From: Caminibacter pacificus
GTDB lineage: Bacteria; Campylobacterota; Campylobacteria; Campylobacterales; Nautiliaceae
Direction of reading: 5' to 3'
Assembly (NCBI RefSeq): GCF_003752135.1
Contig: NZ_RJVK01000001.1
Span: 310,001-374,000, forward strand
Length of the DNA: 64,000 bases
Part shown: piece after piece, positions 29,474-37,615 of the stretch
Numbering within the stretch: position 1 is the first letter of the stretch
Layout of the letters: the number at the start of each line of letters is the position of its first letter
Translations under genes and position numbers: made by a program
The notes under the pieces: generated by a model
What the model was told of the DNA's origin: nothing
Database searches by the model: none
Seen by the model: only the letters and a program-made list of their open reading frames with translations

Positions 29474-30130
29474 ATGGTTCCTATAAGTCAAAAGATATAT
29501 GCGTTGGATGACATATGGCAGATGGATTTTGAGAAATATCCGCTTGCAAGTCATTATAACGAATATCCTTTTTTGGTATTTGAAAATCTTGTTTCAAAAG
29601 ATGAGTGTAAAAGAGCATTGAATTCTTTAAGTAATTGTGATTATAAAGCCAAGCTTGTAGGAAGCGGTCTTGATGAAAGCATAAGAAAGACGATTATTCA
29701 TACTCCTACAAAAGAGATAAAAGAAGTTTTTGAAAAAGCTTTTTTTGCTATTAAAGAAAAAGTCGAGAAATTTTACGGAGTAAGTTTTCTTAAAGGTACA
29801 GAGCTTCAAGTACTTGAATATAAAGAGGGCGGATTTTACAAATGCCATGCCGATAATGCGAGTGAAATTGTTAAAAACGGAAAGCTTGTGGGGTATAAGG
29901 TGGTAAAGCCTGAGAGAAAACTTACGACCCTTATGTTTTTAAATGATGATTATAAAGGTGGGGAAGTGGAGTTTTGTCATTTAAGATTCGCAAATGGTGA
30001 TAGGGTTATTCATAAACCAAAAGCCGGAGAGATGATAGTATTCCCAAGCCACGGACTTTTTTCACACGAAGTGAAGCCGGTACACGGAAACAACCGCTTT
30101 GCCGTTGTGAAGTGGTGGGATGTGATTTGA
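29474..30130 (+). CDS. 2-oxoglutarate/Fe(II)-dependent oxygenase (prolyl hydroxylase type)
   Basis: 218 residues. The iron facial triad is visible: H125 and D127 in YKCHADNAS and H198 in LFSHEV, with R208 positioned to hold 2-oxoglutarate. The flanking segments LTTLMFLNDDYKGGEVEF and KPKAGEMIVFPSHGLFSHEV are those of the P4Hc/PKHD family, which hydroxylate proline or other residues in proteins or small molecules. It follows the oxidoreductase by 13 nt behind AAGGAG, so the two may be co-expressed. Use of O2 is worth noting if the host is a microaerophile or anaerobe. Confidence 0.88.
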   Translation: MVPISQKIYALDDIWQMDFEKYPLASHYNEYPFLVFENLVSKDECKRALNSLSNCDYKAKLVGSGLDESIRKTIIHTPTKEIKEVFEKAFFAIKEKVEKFYGVSFLKGTELQVLEYKEGGFYKCHADNASEIVKNGKLVGYKVVKPERKLTTLMFLNDDYKGGEVEFCHLRFANGDRVIHKPKAGEMIVFPSHGLFSHEVKPVHGNNRFAVVKWWDVI

Positions 30131-30174
30131 TGTTGATACTTTTTATTGAATAAAATATAATTTTTTTTAAAAAG

Positions 30175-30180
30175 TATAAT
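30175..30180 (+). promoter_or_regulatory. Likely -10 element for the pentapeptide-repeat gene
   Basis: TATAAT 14 nt before the ATG, in the 63-nt gap after the oxygenase gene. Confidence 0.45.
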
Positions 30181-30193
30181 AATAGGACAAAAT

Positions 30194-31723
30194 ATGGAAA
30201 ATTTTGAAAATTTTTCAAGAGCAAATAAAATTTTTTTAGTTACTTTTTTGTCTTTGGTTACATTTATTTTAATAAGTTTATTATCAATAAATGATTTAGA
30301 CTTGCTTTTTTATGAAAAATCAACATTAATTTTGCCTATTATTAATTCAGAAGTAAATATTTATTATTTTGGATATTTATCAATTTTATTTATTACAATT
30401 TTTTATATTTATTTGCTTGCAAATTTGTATTATCATATAAAAGCAATAAAAAAAGAGAAAAATTTAAAACCGTTAATTCCTTTTATAGTGGATAATGCAT
30501 TTTTAAATGTACCACTAAAACAAATATTTTTTTTAATCTTTATTGTTATATTAATTTATCCTTTGCTTGTTGAAATTTATTTAATAGCTTCATTTTTAAA
30601 AATACAAGATAAAAATTTATTTTTTTTTCAATTTAGTCTTTTTTTATTTTCTTTAAGTGTTTTTATTACATTTTTATTTAGCATTTTTGATTTTAAGTAC
30701 ATTAAACAAATAATTTGGCATTTAATAATTGTTTCTATATATTTAATTTTAGCTTTATATTTTAATTTTGAGTTAATTATTAAATATTTTTATATAAAAC
30801 TTCCTTCAAACATAACTATAACAAATCAAGATCATCAAGATAATCAAATTATTAAAAATTTTGTAAATGATGAGAATATTTCAAGTGATTATATTCCAAA
30901 AATTAATCTATCTCAGAGAAATTTGAAATATTTATTTTCAAATTATGTTTATTTTTCTAATGTTGATTTTTCAGGTTCTAATTTAGTATCTTCTAAATTT
31001 TTAAATTCATATTTAAAAAATGTAAATTTTGATAATGCAAATTTGTCAAACTCAGTTTTTGAGAATAATAAAATAGAAAATTGTAGTTTTAAAAATACAA
31101 ATATGAATAATTCTGTAATCAGAAACACTACTATAAAAAACTCTAATTTTAGTGATATTAATTTGTCTGGCAGTGTATTAATGGATACTAAATTTGTAAA
31201 TTGTAAACTAAATTATAATGCATCTAAAAAAGATAATAAAAAATTGAATTTAGCTGATTTATTTATGCAAAAAAAAATTAATAATTTAATTTTGTTACAT
31301 GTTATTTTTAGTAATAGTGATATATCTGATATAGATTATGAAAATTGTATTTTTTTTGATTTAAATTTAAGTCCATATTCAAATTTGAAAAATATTAAGT
31401 TTGATAATTGCATTTTTATTATTAAAAATAAAGTAACGTATGAAAAATTGATCAATATAATTTCAATGGATAACAATTTGATTATATTTAATAATAAAAT
31501 ATTAGGAAATGAAAATATATTAGGATTATTGAATTTTGAAAGGTTTTGTGACTTTTATCCTTTTTCAGAAGCAAAGTGCAAAATAAATGAAGTTAATTTA
31601 TCAAGAATATTGGAAAAAATTTTTTATTTTTGTTTAAAAAAAAATTTAATTAAAAAAGGTTTAAATAAAAATGAAATTAAAGAAATTAAAAATTTCAAAA
31701 AACACGAAATGTCCGTGTGGTAG
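30194..31723 (+). CDS. Membrane protein with C-terminal pentapeptide repeats
   Basis: 509 residues. About five hydrophobic helices in the N-terminal 200 residues (near 13-31, 57-79, 112-134, 144-166, 175-198) precede a pentapeptide-repeat stretch (about 252-340: FSNVDFSGSNL, NVNFDNANLSNSVF, NSNFSDINLSGSVL), which would fold as a right-handed quadrilateral beta-helix, probably in the cytoplasm. Pentapeptide proteins include DNA-mimic gyrase protectors and scaffold/signalling proteins; I cannot assign a role. The DNA is far more AT-rich than its neighbours, with Asn/Ile/Phe/Tyr-rich protein, suggesting recent acquisition. Its last 53 bases overlap ychJ. Confidence 0.75.
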   Translation: MENFENFSRANKIFLVTFLSLVTFILISLLSINDLDLLFYEKSTLILPIINSEVNIYYFGYLSILFITIFYIYLLANLYYHIKAIKKEKNLKPLIPFIVDNAFLNVPLKQIFFLIFIVILIYPLLVEIYLIASFLKIQDKNLFFFQFSLFLFSLSVFITFLFSIFDFKYIKQIIWHLIIVSIYLILALYFNFELIIKYFYIKLPSNITITNQDHQDNQIIKNFVNDENISSDYIPKINLSQRNLKYLFSNYVYFSNVDFSGSNLVSSKFLNSYLKNVNFDNANLSNSVFENNKIENCSFKNTNMNNSVIRNTTIKNSNFSDINLSGSVLMDTKFVNCKLNYNASKKDNKKLNLADLFMQKKINNLILLHVIFSNSDISDIDYENCIFFDLNLSPYSNLKNIKFDNCIFIIKNKVTYEKLINIISMDNNLIIFNNKILGNENILGLLNFERFCDFYPFSEAKCKINEVNLSRILEKIFYFCLKKNLIKKGLNKNEIKEIKNFKKHEMSVW

Positions 31724-32078
31724 CGGGAAGAAATATAAGGATTGTTGTTTTAGGTGGCATAAAATTGGAAGTGCACCGAATGCTTTACTGCTTATGAAAA
31801 GTAGATTCACGGCATACGCAATCGGAAATGCCGATTATATTATAAAAACCACTCATCCAACATCTCCTCATAAAGAGAAGGATTTGGATGAGTGGAAAAG
31901 GTCTATTAAGGAGTTCAGCAAAAGTGAATTTAAAAAGCTTGAGATTGTTGAATTTATAGACGGAGAAAAAGAAGCTTTTGTGGAATTTAAAGCTTATATT
32001 GATGATTATATTATGCATGAAAGAAGCCGTTTTGTAAAAAAAGATAAGTGGTATTATGTTGATGGCACACAAAAGTAA
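31671..32078 (+). CDS. ychJ: YchJ family protein with SEC-C zinc motif
   Basis: 135 residues. The SEC-C metal-binding motif [13 protein letters not shown] at about 14-26 is nearly the same as the SecA C-terminal tail in this genome. The rest (LLMKSRFTAYAIGNADYIIKTTHP onward) is the YchJ NTF2-like domain. Function is unknown; the SEC-C motif binds zinc and often contacts ribosomes or SecB. The ATG is inside the 3' end of the AT-rich pentapeptide gene, which suggests that gene was inserted directly upstream. Confidence 0.85.
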   Translation: MKLKKLKISKNTKCPCGSGKKYKDCCFRWHKIGSAPNALLLMKSRFTAYAIGNADYIIKTTHPTSPHKEKDLDEWKRSIKEFSKSEFKKLEIVEFIDGEKEAFVEFKAYIDDYIMHERSRFVKKDKWYYVDGTQK

Positions 32079-32090
32079 GTATTTAGAGTT

Positions 32091-32096
32091 ATAATA
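32091..32096 (+). promoter_or_regulatory. Likely -10 element for the 150-residue orphan gene
   Basis: TATAAT 17 nt before the ATG at 32114, just after the ychJ stop. Confidence 0.4.
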
Positions 32097-32113
32097 TAAA
32101 AAAAGGATGTGCC

Positions 32114-32566
32114 ATGAGAATAAATCGTTTTCCGAAAATGGCGGCACTTCAATACAAAAGAGCTTTGAGATTGGGATTTGACGAACCCCACGCAAAAGCT
32201 ATAGGAATAGCCGAAGCCACAAAATATGCGATTTTTAAAAATCTCTCTTACAAAAGGCGCGTTGCAAGTGAAAAAGAAGCTGTTGTAAAAAAATACAAAA
32301 AACCAGAAACTCTTCTTGATACGACAACTTATGAAATTTTTAAACTTCAAGCGCTTGACGGTTGGCCTTTTGTGGGTGATAAAATATATACCGATGAAGA
32401 TTATGATAGATATTTTATGAAATGGGGAGATGAGGTAAAATCAAAAATAGAAGAGTGGGCTGAAGAGATTATAAAAAAATGTGATGAAAAAGTATTAAAA
32501 AGCGAAAACAAGTTCTTTAACGAATGTTGGAAACCTCATAGGGATGAGCTCAGTAGTGTAGAGTAA
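32114..32566 (+). CDS. Orphan 150-residue protein
   Basis: I do not recognise this protein. It is soluble, charged and probably all-helical, with a basic N-terminal half (RINRFPKMAALQYKRALRLG) and several Trp/Tyr residues in the C-terminal half (MKWGDEVKSKIEEWAEEI, NECWKPHRDEL). AAAAGGA precedes the ATG at a normal distance and base composition matches the core genes, so it is likely real. Its stop codon is part of a copy of the TATTATGTTAA repeat. Confidence 0.6.
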   Translation: MRINRFPKMAALQYKRALRLGFDEPHAKAIGIAEATKYAIFKNLSYKRRVASEKEAVVKKYKKPETLLDTTTYEIFKLQALDGWPFVGDKIYTDEDYDRYFMKWGDEVKSKIEEWAEEIIKKCDEKVLKSENKFFNECWKPHRDELSSVE

Positions 32567-32580
32567 AATTATTATGTTAA
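32561..32580 (+). repeat. TATTATGTTAA repeat, copy 3 (at a gene end)
   Basis: GAGTAAAATTATTATGTTAA. The TAA at 32564-32566 in this copy is the stop codon of the 150-residue orphan. This copy lacks the final GT of the others. It is followed by about 165 bases of AT-rich DNA with no gene before the LOG-like gene. Confidence 0.65.
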
Positions 32581-32747
32581 TGTTGTTGAATGAAATTGAC
32601 TTTATTTTTCTTTAATGATTTTTCATAAAGTTATTAAAATGCTTAGAGAGGATATTTATAGGAACATTTTCCACTTATTTGTATTTGTTTATGTTTTTAG
32701 ATGATAGTGGATGTATAGTCAATTGAGATTTTTAATAAAGGGAATCT

Positions 32748-33245
32748 ATGAAAATAGCGACTACATTTGGAGCAAGCAGGGTGGAAGACCCTAAACTTTA
32801 CGAAGAGGGAGTGGAGCTTGGGAAGTTTTTGGCTGAGAGAGGTTATGTTATAAAATGCGGAGGATACGGCGGGCTTATGGAGGCGGTGAGCCGGGGAGTT
32901 AGAGAAGCCGGAGGTGAAGTTATAGGTATTACTCTTAAATATTTTGATGAAATACGCCCTGAAAATCCGTACCTCACAAAGAAAATACAAACACCGGATC
33001 TTTTTGAGAGATTAAAAAATCTAATTGTCGGGAGTGAAGTTTTTATCGCTCAAGCAGGAAGTATCGGTACGCTTAATGAAATATTTATGGTTTGGGCGTT
33101 AAAATACGGGCTTGGGCTTGATTTTAGGATTTGTCTTTTGGGTGAAGCGTATGAGGAATTTAAAACTTGCTCTTTTATTCCAAAAGAGAGATTATCCGAA
33201 ATAGAAATATATAAAAACCTTGAAGAATTTAAAAGAAATTTTTGA
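32748..33245 (+). CDS. LOG-like Rossmann protein with an altered PGGxGT motif
   Basis: 165 residues. The LOG (lysine-decarboxylase-like, cytokinin-activating) fold is recognisable from GGYGGLMEAVSRGVREAGGEVIG and the GTLNE segment. The signature PGGxGTxxE is changed to AGSIGTLNE: the GT and E remain, the PGG does not. Family members hydrolyse nucleoside monophosphates or bind nucleotides; with this change the activity is uncertain. AAAGGG precedes the ATG, and gph follows after 27 nt. Confidence 0.75.
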   Translation: MKIATTFGASRVEDPKLYEEGVELGKFLAERGYVIKCGGYGGLMEAVSRGVREAGGEVIGITLKYFDEIRPENPYLTKKIQTPDLFERLKNLIVGSEVFIAQAGSIGTLNEIFMVWALKYGLGLDFRICLLGEAYEEFKTCSFIPKERLSEIEIYKNLEEFKRNF

Positions 33246-33272
33246 TAATATTGCGGATAAAAAAGGTCTGAT

Positions 33273-33902
33273 TTGTTATTAATATTTGATTTGGACGGAA
33301 CTCTTATAGATTCGGTACCCGATATTACCGATGCGATAAACAAGACGTTTGACGAGCTCGGGATTGAGAGGGTTAGTGAAGAGGATGTGAGAAATTACCT
33401 CGGAAACGGAGCGAGGACATTGATTGAGAGGGCTCTTAGAGGTAAAAACGATGAAAAGCTGCTACAAAAAACCCTTAAAATTTTCAAAAACCACTATAAA
33501 AATAACGTATGCAATAAAACTACTCTTTATCCCGGAGTAAAAGAGACTCTTGAAAAACTGCCTTATAAAAAAGCGATAGTAACCAATAAACCTTATGAGT
33601 TTGTGGGTGAGATATTAAAAACTCTTGAGATTGATAGGTATTTTGAAATGTATATAGGAGGTGAGAGTCTGCCTGAGAAAAAACCCTCACCCCTGCCGCT
33701 TTTATATGTATGTGAAAAGACGGGCTATAAGCCGAGTGAAGCGGTAATGATAGGGGACTCAAAAAACGATATATTGGCTGCGAGAAATGCGGGGATAAAA
33801 TCCATTGCCGTAAATTACGGCTACAATTACGGAGAAGACGTGTCGATTTATAAACCGGATATTATAATTGATGATTTTAGAAAACTTCTGGAGGTTTTAT
33901 GA
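33273..33902 (+). CDS. gph: HAD phosphatase, phosphoglycolate phosphatase-like
   Basis: 209 residues. HAD motif I FDLDGTLIDS holds the nucleophile D6 and D8, motif II is IVTNKP and motif IV is MIGDSKNDILAA. Sequence and length fit Gph, which removes 2-phosphoglycolate formed in DNA repair, though other small phosphate esters are possible. The TTG start is inferred from AAGG upstream. It is joined to the FAD gene by ATGA. Confidence 0.82.
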   Translation: MLLIFDLDGTLIDSVPDITDAINKTFDELGIERVSEEDVRNYLGNGARTLIERALRGKNDEKLLQKTLKIFKNHYKNNVCNKTTLYPGVKETLEKLPYKKAIVTNKPYEFVGEILKTLEIDRYFEMYIGGESLPEKKPSPLPLLYVCEKTGYKPSEAVMIGDSKNDILAARNAGIKSIAVNYGYNYGEDVSIYKPDIIIDDFRKLLEVL

Positions 33903-35275
33903 GAGTAGCGATTATCGGCGGAGGAGTTACGGGGAGCAGTATTGCTATGTATCTTGATAATTTGGGTGTTGATGTTACGCTTTTTGAAAAAAACGATTTA
34001 GTAAGCGGTCCTCCGATTTGTCATTTACATGCGGGAGGGAATCTGTATAGAGAAATTACGCTAAAAGAAAAAATAGCGCTTTTAAAAGAATCGATAGATT
34101 TTATCAGGCTATATCCTCAAGCTATAGATTTCAGACCCACAATAGTTGCCGTGCCTGTGGATGATGAGGGAGAGCCTGAGGATTTGATAGAAACACTTGA
34201 AATATTAAAAAACGAATATAAAAAAATGATTGAAAAAGACCCAAAAAACAAAGTATTAGGTGAACCAGAAGATTATTACAAGCTATATTACAAAAAAGAT
34301 TTGGAAAAATTAAAAGAAAAAGAGCTTGTAAAAGAGCCGAAAACTTTGGATGAATGGATGATTCCTTTTGCAAAATATACAAACCTTAATAAAATCAAGT
34401 ATCCCGTAATTTTGGTGCAGGAATACGGAGTAAACGTATTTAGACTCTCGGCAATTGCCAAGATGATTTTGGAAAAAAAGGACATTGTGAGGTATGAAGA
34501 AGCAAAAGTATCAAAAAAAGGTGATAAGTGGATAGTAAACGGCGAGGAGTTTGACTATCTGATAAACGCCGCAGGTTTTAAAAGCGGTATTGTTGATGAC
34601 GCTCTTGAATTTAAAAGAGAAAGACTAACTGAGTTCAAAGCTGCGTATGTTGTGAAAAATAAAAAATTCGACTTTACATGGCCGGAGATAATATTTCACG
34701 GCAAAAGAGGAACACCAAAAGGAATGGCGCAGTTTACGCCGTATGCAAACGGGATTTTTCAACTTCACGGAATGACGAAAGATATTACGTTGTTTGACGA
34801 CGGGCTTGTAAGCTCGGATGAAGAAAGCTCATACCCCAAACTTCCTAATCATTTTATTGAAAAAATAGAAAAAGGGTGGCAAAAAGAAGAGGCTGCAAGC
34901 AGGGCGAAAAGAGCTATTAAGCATATGAGTAAGTTTATTCCTGAATTTAAAGATAGCGAAGTTACATACGTGCCGCTTTTCGGGGCTCAGCAAATTCCGG
35001 GTCGAGATGCGGAGCTTAGGGCGGTTGAGATAAGTTTTGAAGAGAATTACGCAAGATGTGAGGTGGTAAAAGCTTCGACAGTTACCTCTATGGCGGATTC
35101 GATAGCTAAGGATTTAAGTAAAAGATTCGGGATAAAATACAAAAAACAGATAGAAATTCCGGAAATTTTAAGTTTAAGTGACGAAGTAATTACAAAAAAA
35201 GCGTGCGAAATTGCAAAAAGTAGAGGATATCCCGAAGATATGGGAAAAAGAAACTTTTCAGAGCTTAAATCTTAA
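33899..35275 (+). CDS. FAD-dependent oxidoreductase (DAO superfamily)
   Basis: 458 residues. An N-terminal dinucleotide-binding motif (IIGGGVTGSSIAMYLDNLG, then the acidic end at E29) and a second FAD segment near the C-terminal half (YLINAAGFKSG) mark the glycine oxidase/DAO superfamily. HLHAGGNLYREI after the FAD motif might be a substrate loop. I cannot tell the substrate: a hydroxy acid such as malate, or an amino acid. It is coupled to gph and overlaps the convergent recR by 18 nt. Confidence 0.7.
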   Translation: MRVAIIGGGVTGSSIAMYLDNLGVDVTLFEKNDLVSGPPICHLHAGGNLYREITLKEKIALLKESIDFIRLYPQAIDFRPTIVAVPVDDEGEPEDLIETLEILKNEYKKMIEKDPKNKVLGEPEDYYKLYYKKDLEKLKEKELVKEPKTLDEWMIPFAKYTNLNKIKYPVILVQEYGVNVFRLSAIAKMILEKKDIVRYEEAKVSKKGDKWIVNGEEFDYLINAAGFKSGIVDDALEFKRERLTEFKAAYVVKNKKFDFTWPEIIFHGKRGTPKGMAQFTPYANGIFQLHGMTKDITLFDDGLVSSDEESSYPKLPNHFIEKIEKGWQKEEAASRAKRAIKHMSKFIPEFKDSEVTYVPLFGAQQIPGRDAELRAVEISFEENYARCEVVKASTVTSMADSIAKDLSKRFGIKYKKQIEIPEILSLSDEVITKKACEIAKSRGYPEDMGKRNFSELKS

Positions 35276-35821
35276 TTTGATAGCCTTTGCGAGAGAGTTT
35301 ATATCTACATTTTCAAAATGAACTCCTGTCGGCACTCCTTGGGCTATTTGCGAAAATTCTACTCCCAAATCTTTAAGTTTGTCTTCAAGATAGAGGCTTC
35401 TTGCTTCACTCTCGACTGACGGAGGAAAGGCGAAAATCACCTCTTTTATCTCTTTATTTTTGATAATGTCTCTGATTTTTTGAATATTTTCATCGTCAAG
35501 ATGAGATAAAACGAAATAAAACCCGTTATAACTCCCGCTCTCCTCAATAACCATAACGTCTTTTGCGCTTTCTACAATCGCAAGGGTTTTTTCGCGGTTT
35601 GGGTCGTCGCAAATTTCGCATATTTCATGCTCGCTGAAACTTCCGCAAATTTCACACTCTTTTACGTTTGTGACGACCTCTTCTATTGCGTTTATGAGTT
35701 TTAAGGCTTTGAATTTGTCTTTTGCTATTGCAAGAGCCAGGCGGGTTGCGCTTTTTTTTCCGATACTCGGCAATTCTTCAAACGCTTCTATGAGTTTATT
35801 TAGTGAGTTGAGGTCTTTCAT
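35258..35821 (-). CDS. recR: Recombination protein RecR
   Basis: 187 residues. N-terminal helix-hairpin-helix (LPSIGKKSATRLALAI), a four-cysteine zinc site (CEICGSFSEHEICEIC) and a Toprim domain starting LAIVESAKDVMVIEESG. RecR loads RecA at gaps; here, as in other Campylobacterota, it would act with RecO or alone. It is a single minus-strand gene, divergent from msrB. Confidence 0.95.
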   Translation of the reverse strand: MKDLNSLNKLIEAFEELPSIGKKSATRLALAIAKDKFKALKLINAIEEVVTNVKECEICGSFSEHEICEICDDPNREKTLAIVESAKDVMVIEESGSYNGFYFVLSHLDDENIQKIRDIIKNKEIKEVIFAFPPSVESEARSLYLEDKLKDLGVEFSQIAQGVPTGVHFENVDINSLAKAIKLRFKL

Positions 35822-35889
35822 TTTGCTCCTATTTTTGGAAAAATTTGATATATTTAAAAAATAATACGAAATTATATCAAAGGATAAAT

Positions 35890-36258
35890 ATGTGTAATTG
35901 TAAAAATAAACTAACGGATTTTGAAAAATACGTTATTTGCGAAAAAGGAACTGAGCCGGCTTTTAATAACGAATATTGGGATAATAAAACTCCCGGAATT
36001 TATAAATGCAAATGTTGTGATGAAGTGCTTTTTAGCAGCGAGCATAAATTTGATAGCGGTACGGGTTGGCCGAGCTTTTATGTGCCGATTGGCAAAATAC
36101 TTGAAGCTCCCGATTTTACGGGTGGAATGGTGAGAGTAGAGGTGATGTGCGGAAACTGCAAAGCTCATTTGGGTCATTTATTCGGCGACGGACCGGCACC
36201 GACGGGTCTTAGGTATTGTATTAATTCCACAAGTTTGAAATTTGAACCGAAGTATTAA
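35890..36258 (+). CDS. msrB: Methionine-R-sulfoxide reductase
   Basis: 122 residues. The catalytic cysteine is in LRYCINSTSLKF, and two CxxC pairs (CKCC and CGNC) bind structural zinc. SGTGWPSFYVP is the substrate segment. The reading frame is open for 15 more codons upstream, but AAAGGA sits six bases before the ATG at 35890, so I start there. Repairs oxidised methionine with thioredoxin. Confidence 0.95.
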   Translation: MCNCKNKLTDFEKYVICEKGTEPAFNNEYWDNKTPGIYKCKCCDEVLFSSEHKFDSGTGWPSFYVPIGKILEAPDFTGGMVRVEVMCGNCKAHLGHLFGDGPAPTGLRYCINSTSLKFEPKY

Positions 36259-36281
36259 GAGTAAGAATATTATGTTAAGTT
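36259..36281 (+). repeat. TATTATGTTAAGT repeat, copy 4 (at a gene end)
   Basis: Starts at the base after the msrB stop: GAGTAAGAATATTATGTT followed by AAGTT. It is followed by about 120 bases of AT-rich DNA, including two overlapping TATAAT-like boxes (36305-36317), before the PLP decarboxylase gene. Confidence 0.7.
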
Positions 36282-36402
36282 AGAATTGTTTTTTTATTTT
36301 TGTTTATAATATATAATATTTGATTGTTAAAATTAGTTTTTAAAGTCCATTTGAAGAGCTGTTTAAAAATTTACATAAATGAATTTTAAGGATAAGAAAC
36401 TT

Positions 36403-37590
36403 ATGAATGATTTTAAATTTAACGAAAACTTATATAAAGCCGTAGATTTTATAACTAAAGAGAAGTTTGAAAAAGTTATTTTACCTCAAGAATTTCCAAA
36501 AAAAGGATTAGGGGAGAATACCTTAAAAATTATGGCTTCAAAAGTTTTAGGCGAGGCTACTTATTTGGATTCTCCTCTTGTTTTTGCTCATATGGATCCT
36601 CCGACCCCTTGGATTGCTTGGGCTATGGCTTTATGGAATGCCAGACTTAATCAAAATTTACTCCACAAAGAGCTTTCACCTTTTGCAACGCAAGCGGAAG
36701 AGTCGGTTATTGATTGGATTAAAGGTTTTTTTGGAATGGATGGAGGACATATGTGTAGCGGTTCGAGTATTGCGAATTTAACCGCGTTATGGGTGGCAAG
36801 AGACACAAAAAACATCGATACTATCGTAGCTTCGGAATCTTCTCATATAAGTATAGACAAAGCGGCAAAAATTTTAAATATGAAACTTATAAAAGTACCT
36901 ATAAACAATGACGGAAGTATAGATAAAAAAAGTGTTCCTAATCTGAAAAACGCTTGTTTGGTATTAAATGCCGGAACTACTTGTAGCGGTGCTATTGATG
37001 ATTTTAGTTTGATAGGTCAGGCAAAATGGACTCATATAGACGCAGCATATGCCGGGGCTTTAAAATTTACGTCCGAATATTCTAATATACTAAACGGCAT
37101 TGAAAAAGCCGATTCGATTTCACTTTCTGCTCATAAGTGGCTCTATCAACCAAAAGATAGTGCTATCGTTTTGTTTAAGGACAATAAAAAAGCTAAAGAA
37201 GTTATGAGTTTCGGTAGTGATTATTTAAGCAGTGCCAATATCGGTATTCAAGGCTCAAAAGGCGCTAATGGGGTAGTTTTACTTGCTACACTTTTATATT
37301 TCGGAAAAGAGGGGATTGATAGATTAATAGCATATTCTTTAAAAAATGCTTTATTATTTTATGACAAATTAAAAGAAATAGAGCAAATTGAAGTTTTTAA
37401 CAAACCTATTTGCGGAATAACTCTTTTTAGGCCTAAGAATATGGCTGTAAATGAATTTTTATCAAAACTTCCAAAAGGAATGTTTTCTAAATGTAAAATA
37501 AAAGATAAAGAATTTGTAAGGAGCGTTGCACTTAATCCGATGGCAGATATTGATGAGATAGTAAAATTCGTAAATAATGTCCTTAAGTGA
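36403..37590 (+). CDS. PLP-dependent group II amino acid decarboxylase
   Basis: 395 residues from the ATG at 36403, which has AAGGAT at 36388-36393; an in-frame ATG at 36379 has no ribosome binding site. The PLP lysine is in SLSAHKWLYQPKDSA and the aspartate that holds the pyridine nitrogen is in HIDAAYAGA. The family contains glutamate, tyrosine and aspartate decarboxylases. Length is like archaeal MfnA/aspartate decarboxylase, so a role in beta-alanine (CoA) synthesis is one option. It has repeat copies at both ends. Confidence 0.75.
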   Translation: MNDFKFNENLYKAVDFITKEKFEKVILPQEFPKKGLGENTLKIMASKVLGEATYLDSPLVFAHMDPPTPWIAWAMALWNARLNQNLLHKELSPFATQAEESVIDWIKGFFGMDGGHMCSGSSIANLTALWVARDTKNIDTIVASESSHISIDKAAKILNMKLIKVPINNDGSIDKKSVPNLKNACLVLNAGTTCSGAIDDFSLIGQAKWTHIDAAYAGALKFTSEYSNILNGIEKADSISLSAHKWLYQPKDSAIVLFKDNKKAKEVMSFGSDYLSSANIGIQGSKGANGVVLLATLLYFGKEGIDRLIAYSLKNALLFYDKLKEIEQIEVFNKPICGITLFRPKNMAVNEFLSKLPKGMFSKCKIKDKEFVRSVALNPMADIDEIVKFVNNVLK

Positions 37591-37615
37591 GTAGAGTAAG
37601 ATTATTATGTTAAGT
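37591..37615 (+). repeat. TATTATGTTAAGT repeat, copy 5 (at a gene end)
   Basis: GTAGAGTAAGATTATTATGT followed by TAAGT, beginning at the base after the stop of the PLP decarboxylase gene. Confidence 0.7.
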
